Source: Antedon mediterranea (Eukaryota; Echinodermata; Crinoidea; Comatulida; Antedonidae). Taken from it: a stretch of DNA of 64,000 nt. The DNA is taken from positions 14,017,001 to 14,081,000 of the forward strand of contig NC_092674.1 of the NCBI RefSeq assembly GCF_964355755.1, given 5' to 3'. The notes below the pieces were generated by a model. It saw only the letters and a program-made list of their open reading frames with translations. It made no database searches and was not told the DNA's origin. The position numbers were made by a program, and so were the translations under genes. Shown here one piece after another: positions 35,243 to 46,635 of this stretch; within the stretch, counting starts at the first letter, position 1; the number at the start of each line of letters is the position of its first letter.

Positions 35243-35281
<39 letters not shown>
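35243..35281 (+). repeat. (GAT)n microsatellite
   Basis: About 13 copies of GAT. Confidence 0.95.
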
Positions 35282-35925
35282 ATATACACTAATATTGTAG
35301 AATAATAGAGTAAAGAGGAAGTTTCTTAAGAAATATTCAATTTTTTTTAAATTTAAATATTATACATTTGTAATATAAATGCTAGAAATAAATAATTCTA
35401 TTCTTCTGATTTATTTTTACAGAAACAGAGGAAATGTTCGTTAAGATAAATATCTGGTACTACATTTGTAGTAGCTAACAAAAAACTATACCTGTATATA
35501 CATGATGTGCAAACATTTCACATTAAACACAACCCTATACACTACACTCACGTATAGTTACGTACTTTTTTAAAGTTACTTTTCAAACTCACCCGATTTG
35601 TGCTGAAATATATTTTGCCTCAATCAACTGTTTTTGTACAGAACACCAGACACTATACATTATCATTTGTATAAGCGATAACAAGTACATTCTAAAAAGT
35701 TGTTGCAACAAGCGTGATTTGTTATTTATTGTTTGCTTTGATCTTATCATAAGGTGATTGGAGCTACACCGATGTGAATTGCCATTTTAGGTGAGCAAAG
35801 TAAACCATTATACCGAATTGGTTAACGAGGTCGAAGTTCAATTAATAATTGTAGACATACATTCCACAACCACTAATTCAAAGAACAGTGGCTTTTTTAA
35901 AATATAATTATAATTCATCGTGCTA

Positions 35926-36270
35926 CTCATTTGAGTAGGTAGTGGAGTTGAAAGAGTTGTGAGTTACAATCCTGGCACTAGGTCAGGATTGAACCCTGGA
36001 CCTTTGGATTGGAAGGCAAGCAAGTTAACCACCAAGGTCTCATTTGAGGCTTGGGTAGTGGAGTTGATAGAGTTGTGAGTTACAACCCTGGCAGTAAGTC
36101 AGGATTGAATCCTGGACCTTGGGATTGGAAGGCAGGCAAGTTAACCACCAAGGTCTCATTTGAGGCTTGGGTAGTGGAGTTGATAGAGTTGTGAGTTACA
36201 ACCCTGGCACTAAGTCAGGATTGAATCCTGGACGTTGGGATTGGAAGGCAGGCAAATTAACCACCAAAAC
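35926..36270 (-). repeat. Three tandem tRNA-Gly-like (SINE-like) units, about 115 bp each
   Basis: Units start at about 35926, 36039 and 36155. On the minus strand each reads GGTGGTTAACTTGC, then TGCCTTCCAATCC, then GGTCCAGGGTTCAATCCTG. This follows the D-arm, anticodon arm and T-arm of tRNA-Gly(UCC) (GTGGTTAGCAT, GCCTTCCAAGC, GGGTTCGATTCC). The T-arm part keeps most of a polymerase III B box. The units lack a full acceptor stem, so they are not functional tRNA genes. They look like a tRNA-derived SINE head amplified in tandem. Confidence 0.65.
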
Positions 36271-39104
36271 TACAACTCCATTTCAATCTAAACTTGATGC
36301 GTAATTGTAATATTTCTTCTATTTTTAGACATTATGTAATACATTTTCAATTTACATAAATATTTAGGCCTACATATATATACATTATGCGTTTAAATTT
36401 TGACATTTCTATAACGAGACGGAGTCGAGTAGTGTAGAAGAAAAGAAGTCAATCTTCTAAGGACTGCAATTATTGTCTCCGTTCAACTAATATAAAATAT
36501 TTATTTTTCGTTGTACGATTGTATAAGTAAGAGGCATTTAAAAAATAATTATTTAATCTATCTTTATAAATATAATTGAATGAACGCATGTTTGAAATAA
36601 AAAAAAAATAAATCGGCTGCTACATGTGTTCTTGGCTAAAATAGAACAGTGCTTTATCCTAGCTAATCCATACTTATTTCCTTTTTTATATCGTGGGAAT
36701 ACATATTTAACATTCTCATTTCCATAGTACACATGTTGATTTTGACTTGTAGTATGACATAAATAATTTTAATTTGTTTAACATTTGTTTTCCCATTATA
36801 ATAAAATGTTATTAAATATGTATGTATACCTGTATGAGGGGTCCCACAAGGTTAACTTTAGCTACATAGAATATAATACAATATTACACAAAACATTAAT
36901 CAAATTATGGCTAAACGTAGGCCTAGGTGGTTAAAAGAAGATTAGATATTTTTTTTAATTGGAGAAGAAAATTAAAGAGTTTGGTGCTGTTAAGCCATTC
37001 ATGGTTCAATGTTGTGTTATATTGATATTTGTACAGTATGTGTAATAATAATTCATTAGCTCGGGCTACTATACCGTTAGCAGAGTGACGGATATAGATT
37101 CGTAAGACGGACTAGAAAATCCATCTTTTTACTGATAACATGTGATGCTGTACTCGAGCTGTTCAAATGGTTTTCAGCTATTAAAAATAATTATCGTAGG
37201 AGGAGATAGGAAAATGCGAAGCATCCTCGTAGTTTTGTGTGCGGGTATTTTTCAAGATGGACATCCATTAGACAGTGTATATCTCGATCGGAAAACATCC
37301 CTATTTGGGGCAAATCGTTGAACCTAAATTTCTTTTAATTGGCAATAAAAAAATAATAATAACATTATCTAACTCAATTTAATTAGTAAACAGGGTTACA
37401 TCAGGTGGTTAAAATCAGTACCGAATGTACGAACCAACTTTATATACCATCGAGTAAACATTCTAGAAGTAACGCGCGATTTATCGAATTTTGCCCTTAC
37501 ATACATTTATATATAGATAACTTATTTCACCTCCCTGGTATAACACATATCCTAGAAGTTGAAGGCAGTAGATTCATCTCGGGTGTGCCTTCTATACCGT
37601 TCGATATTCCATTAAAACAATCTGATCAAAACGATCAAACTTATTTAGCAATATTTACTTAACCCAGGACCCTTGGATTGGTAGCTACAACTCGATCCAC
37701 TCCATCAATCAAACAATCGGTGGTGTAAACAATAATGGAATTCTATAATATATAATATTCTATAATAATTCCTGGATGTCGAAAAGGTTTAGTTCGAAAT
37801 TACGTGCTCGTAATTTACAAAATTTAAAAATACGGTAAAACTATAACAGTACACACAGCATTTATTTATGATTCAACACACATGAATAATAAGATACACC
37901 GTGATATAGATTCATACATGTACACGTATAGGTCTATTGTTATAGAAGATTCACACATGCTTAATACACAAGCTTCCCCGTCCTGGTGGTCCCGTTATCG
38001 GAATATTACAACCGTTCTTGTTGTTAGGCCTTATGCCAACAAAATGTTGTGGTACATTGTATAAGTTTAGATTTTCAATTATTTTCAAATGTTCATAACT
38101 GAACAAGATCGGTTGGGACGGCTGTTACGACCTATAATACTAAATCCCTAGTCGGTTGCTTGATACGAATATTATAATTAGGTACTGTCCCACCCTAAAA
38201 TTATTTAATTGTTGTAAGACAATATCGTGTGCGATACCATGCAAATAAACAGAATTGTATATTTTGTTAATATTTGATTCAATGTTTCAACTTAGGGGTG
38301 ATGATTGTCGTTAATTTTTTACTCACGCAGAATGAACTAGAATGTGTGAATAATCTCGTTCTAAACATAGAGGAATATAATGTAGAAATAACATACCTTC
38401 TATCTATTACCAATTGAACATAAAATCACAAAACGATTAAATCCAAATAATTGTATTTGAAAGTAGCTTGGGTAGCGTTTATATACTTGCATAACACTGT
38501 AAACTTACATAGAACTAAACTTGACTTGAACAATCTTGAGACAGGATAATATCCACTAATAACCTCTGACTTGGACGAGATGGTAGCAGCAAATGCCTAT
38601 CCTGCGCCAATTCAACACATTTAAGATGAACTTCCTTAATAGTTCATTTAAGATGAAATAGTTCATAATTGTAAACTTAATGGTTTTGTTCAGGAAGTGA
38701 GGTTTAAAGGAAACATCTTACAGTAACAGATACTAAGCATGTTAACTATATGTTTTGCCTGTTTATCTTCAAGAATTGCGAATGTATGAATTGTTTAATG
38801 AATACAAAATCGGCGAAAATGATGAATTATGAAATGAATTGTATAGCATTGTCAAACCTATTAAAAAGTCAACTACTGATCTAGATGTATGAATAATAAC
38901 ACAAACAAGTATAGCCATCCCATTAACAACATTTACATTCGGAATTAAACTGTAAAGTAAAGTATGTATTATCTTTGGATAATATAAACCCAGATTATAG
39001 AATGGAGGCGTAAATATTTCCAACAATGAACTATTGTTCTTAAAGATATTTTCGCGTAAAGTTCTTTCCTGTTACCGGAAATGTTGTCTATTAACAATCT
39101 CCTA
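36271..39104. other. Non-coding stretch
   Basis: No gene is supported. An 85-codon frame at 37405-37662 and small others have no recognisable domain. The 5' part of the ankyrin gene could lie here or further right but was not found. Confidence 0.4.
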
Positions 39105-39140
39105 CATTGTAATACCATGGAGCTCCATGGTACTACAATG
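39105..39140. repeat. 36-nt near-perfect palindrome
   Basis: CATTGTAATACCATGGAG is followed by its reverse complement, with one mismatched pair. Confidence 0.9.
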
Positions 39141-39222
39141 GGTACTGACATTATTGACGCATTCTCATTGGTAATCGATTATTTAACATTCGGTCAAAAA
39201 AGATAGGTACCTGAAGCAAGAT

Positions 39223-39260
39223 ATGCATTGAAGACATATGACATTCTGTCTTCAATGCAT
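39223..39260. repeat. Hairpin, 14-bp perfect stem
   Basis: ATGCATTGAAGACA and TGTCTTCAATGCAT are separated by a 10-nt loop, just before the 42-bp minisatellite. Confidence 0.9.
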
Positions 39261-39335
39261 TACACTCATTGTCTCATCCTCCAGATAGGATATCATATAA
39301 TATTGTTTTAATGTCGTATTTAGTACGTTTAAATA

Positions 39336-40370
39336 TAGGTGTCGAGTTGTATTCTATGTTATACCATTGCTCACATACAGGTGTCGAGTTGTATTCTATG
39401 TCATACCATTACTCACATACAGGTGTCGAGTTGTATGCTATGTTATACCATTGCTCTCATACAGGTGTCGAGTTGTATTCTATGTCATACCATTGCTCAC
39501 ATACAGGTGTCGAATTGTATTCTATGTTATACCATTGCTCACATACAGGTGTCGATTTGTATTTTATGTGATACAATTGCTGACATACAGGTGTCGAGTT
39601 GTATTCTAATTCATACCATTGCTCACATACAGGTGTCGATTTGTATTTTATATCGTACCATTGCTTACATACAGGTGTCGAGTTGTATTTTATGTTATAC
39701 CATTGCTCACAAACAGGTGTCGAGTTGTATTCTATGTTATACCATTGCTCACATATAGGTGTCGAGTTGTATTTTATGTTGTTCCATTGCTCACATACAG
39801 TTGTCGAGTCGTATTTTATGTTGTACCATTGCTCACATACAGGTGTCGAGTTGTATTTTATGTGATACAATTGCTCACATACAGGTGTCGAGTTGTATTT
39901 TATGTTATACCATTGCTCACATACAGGTGTCGAGTTGTATTCTATGTTATACCATTGCTCACATACAGGTGTCGATTTGTATTTTATGTGATACAATTGC
40001 TGACATACAGGTGTCGAGTTGTATTCTAATTCATACCATTGCTCACATACAGGTGTCGATTTGTATTTTATATCGTACCATTGCTTACATACAGGTGTCG
40101 AGTTGTATTTTATGTGATACAATTGCTCACATACAGGTGTCGAGTTGTATTTTATGTTATACCATTGCTCACATACAGGTGTCGAGTTGTATTTTATGTT
40201 ATACCATTGCTCACATACAGGTGTCGAGTTGTATTCTATGTTATACCATTGCTCACATACAGGTGTCGAGTTGTATTTTATGTCATACCATTGCTCACAT
40301 ACAGTTGTGGAGTTGTATTCTATGTCATACGATTGCTCACATACAGGTGTCGAGTTGTATTCTATGGCGT
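39336..40370 (-). repeat. 42-bp minisatellite, about 25 copies
   Basis: The plus-strand unit starts ACAGGTGTCGAGTTGTATTC and ends CCATTGCTCACAT. A block of ten units is itself duplicated with an exact 420-bp offset: the text at 39541 recurs at 39961. Because 42 is a multiple of three, several frames stay open through the array. The longest is 312 codons on the minus strand (repeat CEQWYNIKYNSTPV). No start context, signal peptide or flanking exon makes it a convincing gene, so I list it as a repeat. Confidence 0.93.
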
Positions 40371-43300
40371 ACATGTAATTATAATTTACTAACAATTGTT
40401 CATGCTATAGCGATTCAAGATTCCAGAAATTGGTCCACTTAAAATGGAACTTCATTTTGCATAATGAAGACAATAAAACTACAAAGAAAAATGCATCAGA
40501 TTGCAAAAACGCTATATAGACCAAAGTTAAAATACTATTGGCCAATGTTAAGATACTGTTAAACATACTTGTAGATTGCAAAAACACCATAAGAAAATGT
40601 GAAACACTAATAAACGTTAAAAAATAATAAAAATTTAAAAAAAATAAAAATTACAGTATAAAGTTAACGTTGAACCTTTGAACTATCTATATATTAATTT
40701 TACTAAATTTTTCGCGTATTTCACGTATCTCCTCCAAAACCACTGAACGGTACGTGCCCACATTTGGCACACTGATGTTTAATGATGGGCCACACACGAT
40801 AGGCTATGTCACTCTCCTAAATTTTAATGATAAACACTAAAAAAGGCAAAAAATAGCAGTAATTTGACGTCTCAGCGACCATGTTACGTCACAAACTACG
40901 CAACCTCCTCTGTTGTGTACCGCCATGGCTGGATCTACAAATACTATGTCGAACCGCCAAAAACAGTCTTTAGTCAACCGTATCGAATGATCGCGTCGTT
41001 GAAGTTTTAATTAATTACACCATCCATTAATTACACCGCTTAAAGCTAAAACACAAAACTAGACCACAATGTAATTACAAAACTAGCAAAAAAACATACG
41101 AAACCTCACACAAAAAAATTATAAAATATAAAAACCATGAAATAAAAAAATTGTAAATGAACACAAAAAAAAATGGGTGTTGTTTTTCTGCTAAATATCA
41201 ACGGAAAAATACACACAATAAATTGTAAAAGTTTGTGTCCGAGCGCATCATCTACATTCGACTACTTTTTGTGTTGATTTCAGATTCCGTAAGCATTATT
41301 CACATCTTCGATAACTTACCAATTCATATTTTATCATTAAAATGTTTTAATCTGCCGACTGACACAGACTTCAACTTTCCTCTCATGCACGTTGTCACGT
41401 TCTGAGGGGCACCCTAGATTAATATTCACACAGCACAAAAACCCATATCAAGTATTGCTTTTATTTTGCAACTTACAGATATTTCAAAGTAAAGGAATAC
41501 TCTGTTTATAACAAAATCAATGGTCGTAAATAGTTCCGAGAAGAGTGCGTTTTAATTATACTTAATCATGCCATGCGAATTATTATTAAGGGAGACAAGT
41601 GCGGAGCACGTGTTACTGCTAGACCACAATTTAATTACAAAGTAGCAGTAGTAACAAATCTCCCATACACACAAACAAAATGCAAAATATCAAAACCAGT
41701 GAAATAAAAATAAAATGAATAAAATTAACAATTCGTGTTTCCGCAGTGTGTTTTTCATTCGATTTTTTCCACTTTTTTATTTGATCTTTATGTATCAAAT
41801 AATTAATACACCACTAAAAATACCCAAATGAATTGCAAAATATCAAAACCAGTAAAATAAAAATAAAATGTAAATGAATAAACTTAACAATTCATGTTTC
41901 CGCAGCAATATGTTTTTAATTCGATTTGTGTCCACTATTTTATTATATCTCTAGGCCTATGTATCAACAAATAATTAATACACCACTAAAAACACCCAAA
42001 ATAATATATTTTGCCATTTTTTACTTTCGTTATGTGTTTGCGCGCATCATCTAATTCACAAAACACAATTTTTCTTTATCGTCTTTTATTTTCGTAAAGT
42101 CTGAAAAGTCAAAAGTAAAGTCTAAAGTTCCATATCCACTATTGCTTTTATTTTTTAGCTTACATATATTTTAAAGTGAAGGGATAGTGTATAACAAAGC
42201 AATGGCCGTAAATACAGTAGTTCCGAATTTTATTTGTGATAATTAGTTTTTAGTCGCGTGCAACGCGGCGGTACTGCTCACTATGTCGGTCGGTTGGTCG
42301 GTAAACACTAACTTGAGCACGCGACTGCAGCCATGTATATGACCTTGTTATAATGTAAACATAGGCTTGATTTTGTTCTATTTTTGCACTCTAATCCACC
42401 CCTCATTTTTGGATCCACATTGGCATGTTGTATTAAAACATTAGGCCTATCATAACCATCCCACAACTAAAAAGTTTGTTTTGAACAAAACACTAATTCG
42501 ACAAAATACGTATACATCGTAATAAGACTTGCAATGAATTTATTCATTTTATACCGTTACATATTCAAACATAGTACTACTGTATTTAGCCTCTTTGACT
42601 CCACTATGCATTGGTGACTTTCTATCTTGAAATAAAAAGAATAACATGAAATCTTTCTACTTTCAACATCGTGTCTAAACCGTAATTCGACGTCATCATC
42701 ATCTTAGTGCCTTATAACATGGGATCGTCGACGGGTCATTCCGAGCCGGATCGGAATCGTCGCCGTGGTCGTTTATGCTTAACTTATACCTTTCCGTTTC
42801 CATACCACCACTAATATGATTTGTGTCGCACATACAATCGGTAGTGGAATTTTAACTTTAAAATCATTATGCGATTGCAATCCTAAATTGAAAAAAAAAA
42901 TAGCTATTATTTCAATTAGATGCTGGGTCGGTCAGACGGTTGGTCGGTCAATACTAAATTGAGCAATCGACTGCAGCCATGTATATGTCCTTGTTATTTT
43001 ATCAGAGTGCGCTTTTATACTTGCCCATGCAAAGTATATAACCACATATTAAGGCAGAAAAAGACAGTGCGGAGCACGGGTTACTACTAGTACATATAAA
43101 TGCTATTATACATGTTATTATAAAAAGTACTTCCTAGTTCTACACAGATTGGCCTTGGTGGTCGTAAAATAGTAATGTTACGGAAAAGTTGAGTCTTTCA
43201 TTATCATAACATTTTCTGCATTTTTCCTATCATTTTCGGTATTTTAACATAAAAAAACTAAGAAACAATTGAAACCCATTAGGCCTACTAATTAAGTTGA

Positions 43301-43395
43301 GTTAGATAATGTTATATTTATTAACGATTAAAGCGAATTTATGATTTGCCCCGAATAGAGGTGGTTTTCACAAATTGTTTTACATTATATAGGCC
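40371..43395. repeat. Degenerate dispersed and direct repeats, non-coding
   Basis: Several blocks recur. AATATCAAAACCAGT with AAATAAAAATAAAATG is at about 41680 and 41845. A block with GGTCGTAAATAGTTCCGA and its relative is at about 41460-41540 and 42140-42225. GGTTGGTCGGT...CTGCAGCCATGTATATG is at about 42285-42350 and 42925-42990. No protein is recognised. It is probably a pile of old MITEs. Confidence 0.55.
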
Positions 43396-44886
43396 TAAAA
43401 ATGTCGGCATTTAAAACAGTATACTGTGTCTTCATATTGTGAGTATTCAATCCAAAGATATTTGTCATATAAAGAAGAATTAAATGCTCTAAATTGCTTT
43501 CCAATTAGATGGGAGGGAACAGTTATATTTCGAGGTTGGACTGGCTGACCGTTTCTCGAAAACGACAAGTTACTTGGGTCCAAACGTACACTCACAGCCG
43601 TTTGTTTTTCCCCGTCACTGGTAGCTTTATTTCATCGTACACTCACAGCCGTTTGTTTTTCCCCGTCACTGGTAGCTTTACTTCATCGTACACTCACAGC
43701 CGTTTGTTTTTCCCCGTCACTGGTAGCTTTACTTCATCGTACACTCACAGCCGTTTGTTTTTCCCCGTCACTGGTAGCTTTACTTCATCGTACACTCACA
43801 GCCGTTTGTTTTTCCCCGTCACTGGTAGCTTTCATCAGTCACTGTGTAAGAAACTATAAATCAAAATAAAACCTTCATAAACGTAACACTTTTACGGTTG
43901 TTTGACCGTCATTTATGGACTGACCAACAATATTGACAAATTAAACATGAATAGCGTTTTTACATATTTAAATATTGTATAGTTTTTTGTATGTGTTTGC
44001 ATGTAATTATTTTTATCATGTATTTTAACATTGGGATACGAATTTCAATTAATGTATTGGACAATAAATTTGAACTTGATTGTATTCATCAGTTCTCTAT
44101 AATCTCATCCAATCAACGCACTCAACGGTACAGTACGGTATGTTTAACATTGTAATGAGAGTTGCATATATCATGACGTCACATTTGAGAATTAACATCC
44201 AACCTTTATTGATGTGAGTATGACTATGTTGTCAAGGGTCTATTTTTGTATTTTTATTTATTCAACTTCACACTAACTCTGTTAGTGAAGGATCTGGACC
44301 AACAGGTGGTAAACACCTAAAATCCCAGCTGGACCTGCCTCATTATTTTCAATATCTGAATATTCTTCAAAATCAAAACGTATTTCTGCTTCTATACTAC
44401 TGCCGTCGGAACTATCACTTTCAAGAGAGGATTTAGATTTCTCTATTTCTTTTTTAACCTTCATATAAAATTGACAACTTAAGTTTGTGACTTTGTTAAT
44501 TACCTTTAACGTCATATCAATCAAACTAAAATCACGTGTTTTTAGTAAGAAAATAAACAATAATTATGTTATTATTAGGCCTAAGTAATAATAGATGTAT
44601 GAGTATCGTACTATCATCACCATCACCCGGTTGCGTTTCAATCACTTCGCTGACTGCCAAAGCCTCATGAGCTGCTTTATGTCTCTCGACGACAAAGCAC
44701 AAGAACTTAAAAATGCATTCATAGTTCGTTGTTTTCTCACAATTCGACAATGGTTGTCACTGGTGCAATGCGACCGCATTCATAAACATCCTTATGCTTC
44801 GATTTCCTATGCCTAGAAGCATAATCGTTCTGAAAAATGTCATTGCACAAAGTGCAGCGCACATTAAACCTATTCGCTTTCGCCAT
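43396..44886 (-). pseudogene. hAT-like transposase remains (BED/C2H2 and TTF-type finger)
   Basis: The minus strand starts with an ATG at 44886 and encodes CTLCNDIFQNDYASRHRKSK, then H, a C2H2/BED-like finger. After a frame change it continues CIFKFLCFVVERHKAAHEA. A second block (44282-44560) is acidic (ESDSSDGSSIEAEIRFDFEE). The third block (43396-43605) reads FNSSLYDKYLWIEYSQYEDT, then VYCFKCRHF, which matches the TTF-type zinc finger of hAT-like proteins (KYPWLEYS...AFCFPCRLF). The catalytic and dimerisation regions expected further downstream are absent. A 51-bp minisatellite with an in-frame TGA per unit interrupts the region just upstream of the TTF part, so this copy is dead. Confidence 0.55.
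43585..43832. repeat. 51-bp minisatellite, about 4.9 copies
   Basis: The unit starts CGTACACTCACAGCCGTTTG and ends GGTAGCTTTACTTCAT. Copies are almost identical and start at 43585, 43636, 43687, 43738 and 43789. Confidence 0.95.
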
Positions 44887-45024
44887 TTTCAGGTCTATTC
44901 AACGGAGCAGAGCCAGAGCGTCGAGTTTTGCAGCTATACGTACAGTACGTCATCTGATAAACTGGGGTGAGTGACCACATGTGCGCGTTTTTTCTCAGCT
45001 CAGCTCATACGTCAGCTAAAGTTA

Positions 45025-45290
45025 ATACTTACACATTTTGGTCCCTGGATGGAACATCACGCGTAAACCGCAATGGGCTGGGCCCAATGTTAAACGATTC
45101 GAGGGACACACAAGTACATACAAGTGCGTACCTATTTGTTAGACAGCTGGCGATAATGCATATATATAAAGTGTAATAGCCCTCCGACGTACTGACGGTC
45201 AAAATGGAACATCTCTATTTTCTAGGCGCTGAAGCTACGAATTATTTTTACTGTATATTATATTCCCCGACAAAAAGGCTCCCCTCCCCG
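45025..45290 (+). repeat. Dispersed repeat also found at 59.6-60.2 kb
   Basis: Shared words include ACACATTTTGGTCCCTGGAT, TTTTCTAGGCGCTGAAGCTA and TACTGTATATTATATTCCCC, in the same order and spacing. This copy is more diverged than the two at 59.6-60.2 kb. Confidence 0.75.
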
Positions 45291-45694
45291 TTATATCTTG
45301 ATTCCGTCACAAATAAAACTACTAATAACAGTATCGGTGGCATATTTAACAATATTGCAATATTTTACTTTAAAATATTAAAACTATATATATAGTATAA
45401 CATTTAAATAAAGTTGGAGAAATAAAACAACCTTTTATATAAGTATAAATTTGACAAGATGAGATGAAATATTAAAACTTGAGGTAAAATAGTGTTAAAT
45501 GCACTGGGGGAATCGATAAAGATAGACCATTTAATAATAAAAATAATTAATTGGCACTACATTTTTTTTTTATCAGTGGCACACTTCAACTTGTGAAGGT
45601 GCGTCCAAAGAAACAAAATATAACAGTAAAAAAGAGAAATACAAAAATAGAAATATACATTCCAATTAAAAAAGGAGAGATCTCCTATTCCATG

Positions 45695-46115
45695 TGTCAT
45701 ATTATTATGTTTCTACATTCCTATGGTTTGATAAAAGATGTTTTAGACTAGACTAGATCTGCTAAATTTATAAGCCAATCATATGGTACTATTTTGGAGG
45801 GAAACTTATGGAGGGAAGGAAGGAATATCCTCCTCTGAAGCCCCTCATTTGCATGTTGAGTATAAAAAAGAAATGTTATATATATTGAAGAGAAGAGAAA
45901 AGATTATGATAGTAGAAAGACGTATAGAGTATAGAGAAGAAAGGTCTAGACTGATAGAAAGTTGTATTGTATTAATACGGAGTTACAAGAAATACAAGTT
46001 GATATAGTAAAATATACTTGTTGTGTGTGGAATCACTTTCAGTCTGTGTACGGTCTCGTGGATTAATACGCCAGAGAAAGCATACGCTCGGAACCAACAC
46101 TATAAACCCACTACA
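45695..46115 (+). repeat. Solo LTR related to the Gmr1-like element
   Basis: It begins TGTCATATT and ends CCACTACA, the same termini as the minus-strand LTR at 9095-9485, and shares ATTTTGGAGGGAAA, ATCCTCCTCTGAAGCC and CGCCAGAGAAAG...GCTCGGAACCAAC-like blocks in order. Flanks CCATG and CCATT form a 5-bp duplication with one mismatch. No internal region remains, so the two LTRs of an older copy recombined. Divergence from the 5' LTR is substantial (roughly a quarter of positions by eye), so it is a related lineage or an old insertion. Confidence 0.8.
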
Positions 46116-46244
46116 CCATTCGCTTTACACACATAGGCCTATTCCTTGCAATATTTATCAAAGAAATGGTTTGATTGCTCTTTATAACATAGATAAATAT
46201 TTACGAAAATTAACATAAATGTTGTGGCATTTGTGCTAGTATTA

Positions 46245-46635
46245 AATATCTCCCAGGATTGTTCTTGTCCATTTAAAATTAAAAGCTTCTTTTAACTTTT
46301 GCATTTCTGTTTGTCTTATATCATTGTATGCTGCACAATCAAAAATGAAGTGCATATTACTGTATCTTCAATGACATCAAGTGAGCACAATGTGCAATTT
46401 CCATTTATAGAAAAATTGGCCTATTTGTATGTCCGACCATCTAAAGCTAGTGTGTTGGAGCGTATAAACATTGGTACTATCAAGGAGATATTCCTAGGTG
46501 CAGTCTTAAATTCAGCATATTGAGTAAGTGAGGATTTTGCTTTCATATTTTCACGCCACTTGTCAAGAAACAATCTATAATAAGTATCTTTGAAATTTGA
46601 AATCCATGGCGTTAAGTAATCTTTACATTTAGGTT
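46245..46635 (-). pseudogene. LINE ORF C-terminus with CCHC motif
   Basis: The minus strand reads PWISNFKDTYYRLFLDKWRE, then LTQYAEFKTAPRNISL, a stop near plus 46428, then NCTLCS and (after a one-base shift) HFIFDCAAYNDIRQ and FKWTRTILGD. C-x2-C...H-x4-C at the end of the ORF is typical of R1/I/Nimb-like non-LTR elements. The RT part is missing. Broken by a stop and a frame change. Confidence 0.68.

Noticed and set aside
35926-36270. Functional tRNA-Gly genes
   Set aside because: The acceptor stem is not complete and the T-loop is altered; a SINE-like origin fits better.
36850-36890. A short exon-like block on the minus strand with GTATAC donor (KVNLVGPLIQ)
   Set aside because: Its best reading suggests an ankyrin-like end, but the acceptor gives the wrong phase for exon A and the block is too short to support.
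39336-40370. Possible CRISPR array
   Set aside because: Units are adjacent without unique spacers, and the sequence is eukaryotic.
39269-40442. Several long overlapping frames on both strands
   Set aside because: They are the 42-bp minisatellite read in different frames; the period is a multiple of three, so open frames are expected without selection.
43509-43859. 116-codon plus-strand frame with a 17-residue repeat
   Set aside because: It is the 51-bp minisatellite; the biologically readable strand here is minus, with the TTF-type finger.
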